A stretch of 64,000 bases of DNA, taken from the NCBI RefSeq assembly GCF_004379255.2, contig NC_056048.1:27648736-27712735 (forward strand), given 5' to 3'. Positions within the stretch are counted from its first letter, which is position 1. The number at the start of each line of letters is the position of its first letter. The notes under the pieces are model-generated. The model searched no databases, was not told the origin of the DNA, and worked only from the letters and a program-made list of their open reading frames with translations. Position numbers and translations under genes: made by a program. This DNA is from Salvia splendens (lineage: Eukaryota > Streptophyta > Magnoliopsida > Lamiales > Lamiaceae). Shown one piece after another: positions 47,945 to 57,977 of this stretch.

Positions 47945-48526
47945 ATGATGATTATAGTGGTAACCCAACCATACGATTGGAGATCCCATGGGCTTGGTTC
48001 AATGGGAAAATGAAGCTATATGAATCTAGTTGTAACACTCGGAAGATTTTTAATCTTCGCCCATTCTTTAGAAAGCATTGAGTGTTGTAACCTACTTGTG
48101 GTAAGAGGCTAAGTTTTGACTTTTAATGATTCTTAGAAACCTCGAGGATGTGGGTATTGCAGGATACCTGGAAAAGAATCACCTATGTAAGTGAAGAAGT
48201 GTGGGCCGCTTCAACATGTGAATCACTTATGAGTCCAAAGTGGTGTTCCATGGCCAGTAAAGGACACAAACGTGAGAACTGATGAGTTTGTAAATAATAT
48301 TGTGTCAATATTATTGTCTCGGTATACACCAAAGAGGAATGGTTCAAGGCATCACGTCCACCAGGCCGCCGGTATGCCCGATAGTGTTGACTATGGAAAG
48401 TTCAAAGCCCCAAGCTACTATTCCAAATGCAATATTATTTCTCGAGAATTGAGCAAAGAGTCTGCATACATGCATACATGTCTAGTGTTGGTTTGAGCTT
48501 GCAGCGCTCTAACCAATGTGGGGGAT
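47945..48526 (+). other. Untranslated region of the Copia element
   Basis: The 580 bp between the pol stop and the right LTR hold no conserved frame. It ends in the polypurine tract aatgtggggga just before 48527. Confidence 0.7.
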
Positions 48527-49044
48527 TGTAGGAAAACGTGTGGAAATTGGAAAAGGCAAGGCCTTTGGCCCTTCACTTTGAGTAACCCCCACATTCTTTT
48601 ATGTAGTGTCTTAATGCATGGATCTTTCATGTCTCCATCTCTAGCCTATATAAGGCATAGAGTTGTAGAGAGGAAGGACACACAAACAAAACATTCTATC
48701 TTCTCTCTAGCTCTCAAGCATTCTAGTTTGCTTTTTAGGAGCATTGTCTAGCTCGGTTCTCAGAACTCCATCAAGTTCGCCGGTGCCTAGCGGGTTTGAG
48801 GTGCTTCTACACGCTAGGAGGAAGTCGTTTTATCTTTGGGGGCAATACGTCATTCCGTGAGCACTAGCCGGGGCGTAATTTGTCTTGCGGAAAGAGGGCT
48901 TTCCTCGACTCGACTTATAAATTTGGTTTGCTTTATTTTCGTTGTAATTTTCATTCCTCTATTTGTTGCAAGTTTCCTTTCGATTGTAATAGTTAGAGTA
49001 CCACCTGTACACGGCTTGGGAATTTCTTCCCACTATTTCTAACA

Positions 49045-49472
49045 ATACTTAGAACAAGAGAAGTGTAATTAATTTAGTTGATATAGAGAGCCTGCGGAAG
49101 AAGGAGTACCGCAAAACTCGAAAGAAGATCGGTTTGGTACGTACATTAGACGACTAGTGTGCGACTGTACGTACCTATAACCTTGTTAGGCATATTTGGG
49201 CTCTTCTCTTCGAGAATTTTATTGCAAATTGAGACTCAAATATGGTTGTATTTATTAAACTTTTGACATTCCGCCAAGAACTTTACTTTTTTTCGATGAG
49301 TAAACAAACACATGAGTCAAATATTGGCAAGCTAGTATAATATGAGTTCTAAATCACAATTGAGACCATGTACTAAGAAATGACTAGAAGTGTGCATAAC
49401 TTGTTGCTGCAAGATATGATGTATGTTGCAATTTTTTGATTTGATTTTGGGTTTAGCAATTTGAAATAGTTA
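49045..49472. other. Short intergenic stretch
   Basis: No gene or element ends seen. It begins with the possible Copia target duplication atact and ends in the TTA target of the Harbinger element. Confidence 0.5.
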
Positions 49473-49534
49473 GAGCATCCACAGTGGTCGGCGGACAAGC
49501 AATAGCTCAGCCATAGCCATGCCACATCAGCAGC

Positions 49535-50347
49535 TATATAACACCGATACGCCACCCTGTTGCCGTATCACGTATCGGATACGTATCCGATACCGATACG
49601 CGACGGATACACCGTCGATACGTATCCTGGGCGTATCCGCGAGCTGGGCCGTATTGGGCCGGGAAACCTCAGATTCGATACGTATCCTTCGGCGTATCCG
49701 CGAGCTGGGCCGTATTGGGCCTTCATCCTCCTCTATCTGCAAAGATCTGAGGTTCTCCTCTTCGAAATCAACGTCCATCTCTGTCGAAGAACTTCGCAAC
49801 TTTCAATTTACGAACTTCAATCCGATTTGGGAACAAAATTGACAGTTAATCGGATATGAAGAAGAAGAAGAAGAAGAAGAAGAAGAAGAAGAAAGGGGAG
49901 GCGCCGCTATTGCCTCAACTAGGGATTGAAGAAAATTGGAAATGGGAGAATGAATTGGGCAAGAAGTAGTCACGATGGAAAAGGAGTATATTTGGGGCTC
50001 ATTTTTTGGGCCAATTTATTACTCCATTAACTTTGTCTAATTTTGTAACTATAAATAAATATTTTGATCAATATTATTGGTAATATGGATAAGTATAACC
50101 AAAAAATCGATGTGGTGTAATCGACCATAAAAGAAATTGACTTTAGCTTTTAATATTTTGTAATTTTATTATTTTTATTTGTATAATAACATTAGAATAT
50201 CTATTTTGTAATTTATTATGCACTATTATTATTTATTAAAAAAATAGTTAAAACGTATCCGCGTATCGGGTTGTTTGGGAAAGAGCCGTATCCGCGTATC
50301 CGTATCCTTCGGATACTGATACGCGTATCCGTATCCGTGCCGCATAG
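49535..50347. mobile_element. Nested TIR element with gtatccg repeats
   Basis: An 813-bp insert flanked by a perfect 9-bp duplication atcagcagc (49526-49534, 50348-50356). Ends match in inverted orientation at 12 of 17 positions (tatataacaccgatacg and tatgcggcacggatacg). The arms carry many cgtatccg/cggatacg motifs; the interior holds (gaa)n and a GC-richer block with a minus-strand frame containing MDVDFEEENLRSLQ. A 9-bp duplication suggests a Mutator-like element, but 8 bp (hAT) cannot be excluded. Confidence 0.82.
49857..49893. repeat. (GAA)n microsatellite
   Basis: About twelve uninterrupted gaa units inside the nested element. Confidence 0.9.
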
Positions 50348-50607
50348 ATCAGCAGCACTAAATTCCTCCTGCCACATCAGCTGGACAAGCAACTGGACAA
50401 GCAAGTGGACCAGCCACACAACCTTGCCACATCATCAGCGCTAAAAATAAATAATTAACAATCACACAAAATACGGAATTAAATTCACGCCACATATACG
50501 GGAAAATTTGATAATTTCATTTATATTAAAAAAAGGTACATAATTTAACAAAATTACTTAATAAAAAAATTTTACATAATTTAACAAAATTACATAATTA
50601 AAAAAAA

Positions 50608-51940
50608 CTATCGTCGTGCAGTCCTCCGCGCCCACAACTCTTCAATTAAATCCTTTTGGAGTCGAATATGAGCATCCACTTGGCGCATGTCGGCATGTGC
50701 CTGGAGGCGACCGGCTTCATCGTGAGGTACCCCGCTTCGTACGTTGGGGGCTGCCGCGCCGTGGCTTGGACCGGCTTCATTATCGTCGTTGGCCCAACTA
50801 GTCAGTTGTACACCTTCATCTTCGACAATCATGTTGTGTATGATAATACAGGCGTACATTATATCAGCAATGCAGTCGACATGCCACAAACGCGTTGGAC
50901 CCCTAACTGCCGCCCATCGAGACTGGAGCACACCAAATGCGCGCTCCACGTCCTTGCGCGCCGACTCCTATCGTGCTGCAAAGTAGGTCTTCCTCTCATC
51001 TGATGCGCATCAGATCATCTTCACAAAGACGGGCCACCTAGGGTATATCACATCCGCCAAGTAGTAGTCCATATCAGGTTGGTTGCCGTTGGCGACAAAA
51101 CTGATGGCCGGACCGAATCCCTGGCACTGCTCGTTGAAAAGGGGCTACGAGTTGAGGACGTTGAGGTCGTTGTTCGAACCGGCTACCACAAAATACGCAT
51201 GCCAAATCCACGGGCGGTAATCAGCTACGACCTCGAGGATCATCGTGGGATTCTTTTTCTTGTAGCCGGTCGTGTAGAACCCTTTCCAGGCAGCAGAGCA
51301 GTTCTTCCACTCCCAATGCATACAATCTATGCTGCCTAACATACCCGGGAACCCATGCTTCTCCCCGTGCATCTGCATCAGCTCCTGGCAGTCTTCGGGG
51401 GTTGGGCTTCGAAGGTACTGCTCACCGAATATTTCAACCATGCCCTGACAAAAATACTTCATACATTCAAGGGCAGTCGTCTCGCCGATGTGGAGGTACT
51501 CGTCCCACATGTCTGCCGCGCCTCCGTAGGCCAACTGCCTGATTGCCGCAGTGCACTTTTGAATAGGTGTGTGGCCGGGTCTGCCAGCCGCATCGTGCCT
51601 GAAGCGAAAAAAACAGATATCGGCGCTCCAAAGCGTCGACAATACGCATAAACAGGGCCCTGCTCATCCTAAAATGCCGTCTGAAAAGGTTGGCGTTAAA
51701 CCGCGGCTCCGGTGCGAAGTAGTCTTCGTATAGCCGCTGATGTGCAGCTACGTGATCCCGGTCAATCACTGCTCGGCGGTGGATAACGGGTCGAGGTTGA
51801 GGTACCGCCGGCTGCGACGCCCGTTGTAGCAGCCGGTCTATCTCTCGGGACGTATAGGCATCCAAATGTTCGTTCAAACGCCGTTCGCACTCCTCAGCAT
51901 CTCCACCACTACCACTACTACTACCACCCGCGTTACTCAT
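50608..51940 (-). pseudogene. PIF/Harbinger transposase, broken
   Basis: DDE transposase of the HARBI1 type. N-terminal part starts MSNAGGSSSGSGG at 51940 and reaches FRMSRALFMRIVDALERRY; a frameshift at about 51605-51612 (an A run on the plus strand) moves it to the frame with FRHDAAGRPGHTPIQK. The catalytic residues are visible: D in GSIDCMHWEW, D in GSNNDLNVL and E in ERAFGVLQ. Three in-frame stops follow, near 51142, 51005 and 50968. The end is ELWARRTARR. Substitutions are few, so loss is fairly recent. Mobilised only by partners. Confidence 0.88.
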
Positions 51941-52255
51941 TTCGCGTTGTTGTTGATCTTGTACAGAAATTAAGATAGAGAGAGTACTCGTTAAAACAAG
52001 TGGTGCGAATGAAAATGTCGTCAAAATCGTGTATATATAGTGTTTCAAAAATTTAAAAAAAATAAAATAAAATCGCTCGCCGGTTCCACGCCGATCGGGA
52101 GGCTGCAATAGCGGCGAGCCGATCGGGGAGAGAATCGGCGTACCCTCGCCTAAATTCTCGCTGATTTGGCGCTCGCCGGCTGCAATAGTTCAACGAGCAC
52201 CAAAAATCGGCGAGGCGCTCGCTCGCCGACCACTGGAGATGCTCTTATATATATA

Positions 52256-52433
52256 CTCCCTCCGTCCCGTGCTACTCGCACGTTTGCTTTTCGGCACGGA
52301 GATTAAGGAATGAGTGTATAGCAAAGTCAACAATTGCGGCTGTAGGTGATAATTTTTACTCAAAATGGAAAAAGTGCAAATAACTTGGGACGCCCAGAAA
52401 GGAAATAAGTGCAAGTAACACAGGAAAGAGGGA
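52256..52433. mobile_element. Stowaway MITE
   Basis: Starts ctccctccgtcccgtgctact after TA, eleven bases past the Harbinger element, and ends near cacaggaaagaggg. The interior ttttcggcacgga matches the copies at 23843 and 27870. The right end is less well kept. Confidence 0.75.
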
Positions 52434-52700
52434 ATAATACTTAAAAAATTACTATATTTCTCCTACTTCAAATTTATTTCACTAATTTTGTATTTTCCTT
52501 TATCACATGCTACATCAGCATAAGTGTGTATATATAATATATGTATAATATTGATGATATGCGAATATGTTTTGGCTTTAAAAACCTCGTTTTCACGTCA
52601 ATCACTACCTGATAATGCAATTTATTAAATAATCAGTTTATTCTAATTGAATTTTAATCAATTACATCAACCCTTTATTCGTTGCTCCACTGTTAATTAA

Positions 52701-54609
52701 GGCCACCCGCAACGCGTCCCGTGGGTGGCTCGTATCTCGTCCCGCCGAGACGAGACGGCGGCGAGACGCGTTGCAGCGTCCCGTCTCGTCCCGGTCTCGC
52801 CGAGACGCCCGTCCCACCGAGACGGATCGTGGGCTGTCTCGCCACGCGCTCGCGCGACGTGACGCCCACTCACCGGCCCTCGAGTGGGCTTCGTCACGCT
52901 GACGCAATAAATCATTTTTAAAAAAATTCTAATTTAATAAATAAATAAATAAATAAAAATCGAAAACGGTAATATTACCGTTTTTCGACCGTTTTCCTTT
53001 TAATTTTTTTATTTTTTATTTTTTACTCTATAAATACTCCTATTTCATCCTCATTTCACACACAAATACACATCTGTTCTTCCCAAATCATCTCCATTTC
53101 CTCTCCAATTTTCATCTAACCTCTCCAATTGTCATCACAAAATGTTCGGCGACGACAACTATGGCGGTGGAGGCTCCGGTGGGTTTGACATCAACGCGTT
53201 TGGCGACTGGGGGCATGTACAATGTCTTGGATGGTTCCGGCTCCGGTTCGTCGACCCCGGCGGGGTACCAACCACCCCATTTTGATGTTGATGCATACGC
53301 TCGTCCCTCCGCCCCGAGGAGTTCGCAGGGATTATCCCAAATTCGGGAGGATTGTCCGGATGAACCCACTCCGGAAGGAGGACGAGGCGGTGGAAGCTCC
53401 AGGGCGGTGGAGGAAGAGGCGTAGGCGCCCGAGGAGAAGAAGGATGTAGGTCGGCATCCGTACAGTCACAAGGACACGATGGCTGTGTACAACGCCTGGA
53501 TCAGCGTCTCATACGATCCCATCGTCGGGAATCAACAAACCCGGAAGTGCTTCTGAGAAAAGGTCACCGAGGCCTACAACGAGATTAAGCCGAAGGGGTT
53601 CCGCCGCCGCTCATTGAAGATGCTCCGCGCTCACTTTGACCGAGTCGATAGAGAGGTCAAAAAATTCTGCGACATCTACAAGAACGAAGCGGCTCATTAC
53701 CAAAGCGGAGCCACGGGAGCCGACATTCTGAGATCGGCTTTGCGAGTCTATTTCGAAGACACCGGCAAAGAATTCAGACATGTCGATGTTTGGGAGACCG
53801 TCAAAGACGAAGAAAGGTGTGCCGGCGGTGTCCGGTCTAGCTCGGGCTCGACCTTGAAACGCACGAAGCACACGGCGGGTGACCAATACTCGTCTAGTGG
53901 GGGCGGTTCGGGCAGCGTCGCACAAGAGGTTGCCTCGCAGGAGGTTGAGGGCACGGCAGACGATGTCGGGGGTCCTCCCGTGGGCACCGTCGGCCGCAAG
54001 GGACCAAGGCGGCGAAGGCGGCTAGAGGGAGGAGGGGCCGAGGCGAATCAAGCCAAGCGGGCTCGGGCTCGGTCTCGGGCTCAAACACCCTATTGTCCAT
54101 GTACTTGACCGCCACGATGGCGGACACTTCCCGCATGACGCCTCCACAATATCAAGTCCATCTTGCCGGAATTGAGTATATGGCAAGACAAATTGGTATT
54201 CCGCCTCCAGGTAGCTTGAGTGCACCGCCACCGCCTTCGGGGCATGATTCGCCGGCGGAGTAGTTTTTTTTTAATTTCTATAAAATTGTATTTTAAATTA
54301 TGTAATTTTTATTTTTTTAGGATTTTAATTATGTGTTTTTTTAAAATTTTAAGTTGTATTTTTATTTTATGTTGTAATTTTATTTTATTTAATGAAACGT
54401 GTTTTTATTAATTGAATTTGTTTGACGTAAAAATAAAAAATGAAATTGAATGAATAGTAAGTTAAGAGATGGTTAAGAGACGGATAAGAGATGGAGGGTT
54501 GCAGGTTCTGTCTCTTAGTTAAGAGATGGAGTGAAAAGTACAGTGGGGCCCATGAATAGTTAAAGGATGAAACGTAAAGAGACAGATAAGAGTCAGCGTT
54601 GCGAATGGC
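52701..54609 (+). mobile_element. PIF/Harbinger element carrying only ORF1
   Basis: Left end ggccacccgcaacgcgtcccg and right end, inverted, gccattcgcaacgctgac; both sides are flanked by TTAA (52697-52700, 54610-54613), fitting a TTA/TAA target. The left arm is GC-rich with repeated gagacg motifs in both orientations. A TATA motif ctataaatac at 53028-53037 precedes the ORF1 relic. No transposase is present. Confidence 0.8.
53142..54263 (+). pseudogene. Harbinger ORF1 (Myb/SANT-like), broken
   Basis: DNA-binding accessory protein of PIF/Harbinger, often annotated as a NAM-associated or Myb-like protein. Start MFGDDNYGGGGSGGFD at 53142. Recognisable: YSHKDTMAVYNAWISVSYDPIVGNQQ, then a TGA for a Trp codon at about 53554, followed by EKVTEAYNEIKPKGF, RSLKMLRAHFDRVDREVKKF, DVWETVKDEERC and an Arg-rich stretch. 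Frame changes occur in the N-terminal third and again before NTLLSMYLTATMAD. The original stop is at 54261-54263. Confidence 0.85.
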
Positions 54610-54857
54610 TTAATCAATTCCCTTTGTTGATGATGAGCTGGTGATTATCTGCCGATTACATAATGCAGGGTTGCCACGCTGGCGTTCTCATAAGATAAAT
54701 CAATGATTAATGACCTATTATTCTTTTGTTATGCTACTTTTGTTTTGATTAAATTTATTTAGTTGTTCTCGTTCCTTTCCTTATGGTGACTACTATAGGA
54801 TAATATAGATTAATTAATGGGTATTATGTAAGCCGTCATAATAAATTAATTGGAAAG

Positions 54858-56140
54858 TGATAAGGCCTATTTTATGCATCGGTTTATGAGGTAAAATGTA
54901 CTTTACTTGGTCAGTTATCGCGCAAAACAAGTGTTTAATGTGCAGGAATACGGCTTGACCAAGGCAACAAGGACAAGTTGATCAAGTTGGTACAAAAGGC
55001 AAAAAAAGGCCAAAAATCGAGTGAACTGATCAAAGGGGGTGATCAATCAGTTAGGTGGGGACCACTGGATTCTAGAAGGAGGACACTTGAGGCTAATGAG
55101 CAGGATGGTGGTCATCATTCTGTTAGCAAGGACGACGTTCTAGAAGAGGGACACGTGCTGATACATGAGACGCAAGGACGGAGCTGAGTCATCAATCTAT
55201 TATTGAAAAGCGACGTCATTCTAGAAGGAAGGCACATATCACAGCGTGAGCGAATATCCTCTGTCAAGATCGTTATCCAGCTGGAGATTGTGTGAAGTGC
55301 CTATAAATAGAGGATGTGCCACCACAATCAGAATCTTCTCCTTTTTACCATCTTCTTCCGTCTTCAGCAATTTTCCTTTTTAGTTTAGTGTACATTTTAG
55401 TTTAGTTTCCCAGTTCTAAAGATAGTTAGAGAAATGGTTAGCTAGAGAGAGGGAGCGTGACAAAATACTCGATATCTGTTCGGCGTTGTCTCGAATTTCC
55501 ATCCGAGAGATTCTCGGCTTTACTTGTTTTTCTTATTTCCTGAAATTGTTAGTATAGTTTGATTTCGAGTCGTTCTGTAGTTAAAGAATCAATCTTTCTG
55601 TATTCCGCATGCTTGCAATACTGATATGAGTTTTGGATATAAATTGGAGTTGTTTTGTTTTCGCCTTCGTGTTTACTGTTCCAGCTCAGTTTCGCTCTTT
55701 AGTCTTTGACCAAGTGTTTAATCATGATGAATGGCAAAGTGTTTTATGTTTTTCACAGTATGCCTAGATAGTTGAGTTCTTGTTTTCATCCTGTCACTTA
55801 CTTGATCCAGTAGTTAGCAGTGCCTTGATACAGTAGGTAGTTTACTTTCTGCCTAAGGTAAAACCAGTAGTTAAAAACTCCCAAAATTAAAGCGTGGCAG
55901 CAGCCGACCCCTGTTCACTACTCACACACTCGATACACTGGTTTCTCTGTGGGATCGATCCCGAACTTGCCGCTTTACTGTTAAAGTAGTGCAAAATTGG
56001 GAGTTATAAATTACATTGGTTGGCTAGCGAGAGCGAGATTGCCTTGATCAAGTGGCAACGACATTTGCTAACTAGTCCACCAAGTTCAGTTATATTCCAT
56101 ATAACTTGATCCACTCCGATTCGCTTCGCGAGCTCCACCA
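54858..56140 (+). mobile_element. Solo LTR, probably Ty3/Gypsy
   Basis: A 1283-bp unit that begins TGATAAGG, ends CCACCA and is flanked by a perfect 5-bp duplication gaaag (54853-54857, 56141-56145). It has a TATA box ctataaatag at 55301, so it reads plus. The phrase ctctgtgggatcgatccc near its end resembles Ty3/Gypsy LTRs, but the lineage is uncertain. No internal region remains, as after LTR-LTR recombination. Confidence 0.88.
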
Positions 56141-56145
56141 GAAAG

Positions 56146-56750
56146 ATAGTCTTGAAAATTAGTTTGGTGAATGCCCTTTACTTCTCACATAAAAAATTCG
56201 ATTATTGAACGTCATTTTCTAAATTAATTTTTTATTGGAAAAGGTTCACGAAAATTTGTCCATAGTATATAATTTTTTCATTTAATTGTTGCCATATTTT
56301 CTTTGCTTACTTGTAACATGTAGGATTCATAATTTGTATACTGTTGATTAAGTTGCTCAATATTTCAATGAAACGTAGTTGTTTTGCTTGATAGGTCGAC
56401 AACCACAACACCGGCCGCAGACTAGGACATGAGCCATCTGCCGAAATGCATAGTGGTCCAGGCCGCTAAGAATATTTCGCTTTTTTCCTCGCTTTTCCGC
56501 CAAATTTCTTCAAAATCATTTAACAGTAGCTCTATCCATTTCCCCCTTACATAAACACAGGATTTTCTCCCAAATAGCGTGATTTTATACTAATATACCA
56601 AAAAGGACATTGCTACGAATCCACCCTTGATAGTGAGATTCTCAAACCATGCATACAAGTAACATTTCATTTTGAGTATTACTCGAACGCCCAAAATAGG
56701 CATTCAGAGTGTTTGGGCGCGAAACGACTAGTACTAAAAAAACGATCACC
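56146..56750. other. Intergenic stretch, no gene seen
   Basis: A GC-richer patch at 56400-56480 contains no supported frame. It ends with the 8-bp target of the following hAT element. Confidence 0.5.
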
Positions 56751-57220
56751 TAGGGGTGTGCATTAGGGTTTCGGTTCGGTTTTTTGCCAAAACCGAAAAA
56801 CCGAATTTAGTTCAAAATCCAAACCGAACCGAACCCGAAAAACCGAAAAACCGAAACCGAAAAATCAAAAACCGAACTTAAAAAACCGAAAAGCCCGAAC
56901 AAAACCAAAAAACCCGAAAAAAACCGAAAAACCTGAAAAAATAAATATAATATAAATATATATTTATATATGTGTATTTTATTTTATTTTATATATACTA
57001 ATAGAATATTTATATATAATATAAAATTAATAATACATATAATATATATTATATAGTAGAATATATTAAAAGAGTATATATATTATATATAATATAATAT
57101 ATTAAATTAATAGAATATATATAATTCGGTTTTTCGGTTTTTTTCTTTCCGAATTTCAAAATTTCAATTTGGTTTGGTTCGGTTCGGATATTCGGTTTCC
57201 GGTTTTTTTGCTCACCCCTA
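56751..57220. mobile_element. hAT MITE with aaccgaa repeats
   Basis: A 470-bp element with ends taggggtgtgca and, inverted, taggggtgagca, flanked by a perfect 8-bp duplication cgatcacc (56743-56750, 57221-57228). The arms are crowded with aaaccgaa/ttcggtt motifs, and the centre is almost pure AT. No coding sequence. A clear hAT member. Confidence 0.94.
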
Positions 57221-57977
57221 CGATCACCTTATCTTCTTAGCATTAGTAAGACGAGAGTTAATATTAGTTACCATAATCACTAACACTATATAAAATGGAA
57301 AAAATCAGATAACAGTCAATTTGTCACTAGAAGACTATAATTTGTTTTAATTTCTTCTTTCTCCTAAAAACAGAATCAATAATGATTACTCGTTTATTTG
57401 TTCAACAAATAATGGTGATATGTTATGAACTTGCGAATGATTGAGGCCTTGGAGATCACTCATTCCGTCTCAAAATAGTTGAGTCGTATTCCTTTTTGGA
57501 TTGATCAAGGTAGTTAATTCATTTTTTTTGGGCAAAAACTCTATTCACTCTCATACTTTATTCTCTCTTACTTTATCATCTCTTTTACTTTATCATCTTC
57601 ACTTTAATCTTTAATACATTAATTAATTTCTTAAATTTCGTATTCAATAAAAATAATTCTACTATCTTAGAAGGGAGTAGTAAAAGAAAAGCTACTCTAG
57701 CCCATAGATATTTTATAAAAAAAAATTGTATAAAACCGATAATAGTAAACTTCATTTTATCGAGGGCTCCTCCTATATTCTCGTTTGAATTATCTCTCAG
57801 TATTGAATATAAACTGATGAAATCGAGGGCGAGGGATGACGTCATCACCGCCGTGAGCTGATCTCCGTTAACCGCACCACCCGTCGTTGTATAGAACCGC
57901 CGCAGCCTGCGAACCTACGCTTCCTCCACCGAGTCAGTAAGCGAGCGCCATTCCTCGAACAGTTTCGCAGATTAACA
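57221..57977. other. Upstream region of the GT64 gene
   Basis: No gene; a diverged Stowaway-like block may lie at about 57460-57680 (ttccgtctcaaaatagttg). The GC-rich last 130 bp are the likely leader; no TATA box was found. Confidence 0.5.

Larger units (their letters stand above)
44048..49044 (+). mobile_element. Ty1/Copia LTR retrotransposon, recent, defective
   Basis: LTRs 44048-44564 (517 bp) and 48527-49044 (518 bp) begin TGTAGG and end AACA. They differ at about seven bases and one indel, indicating recent insertion. Flanking pentamers are atatt and atact, an imperfect target duplication. Each LTR has a TATA motif (ctatataag, at 44167 in the left one). A purine tract gtggggga precedes the right LTR. 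The order protease, integrase, reverse transcriptase, RNase H defines Copia. No primer-binding site follows the left LTR and gag is not recognisable; pol has two internal stops. It cannot transpose on its own. Confidence 0.95.
49473..52244 (-). mobile_element. PIF/Harbinger DNA transposon, defective
   Basis: A 2772-bp element with inverted ends gagcatccacagtgg and, inverted, gagcatctccagtgg, flanked by the three-base duplication TTA (49470-49472, 52245-52247). It carries a broken transposase on the minus strand (50608-51940) and a nested insertion at 49535-50347. The ORF1 Myb-like partner usual for Harbinger is not present. The termini and TTA target define the superfamily. Confidence 0.92.

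Noticed and set aside
54978..55187. 69-residue open frame in the solo LTR
   Set aside because: LTRs do not normally encode proteins and nothing in it matches a known family.
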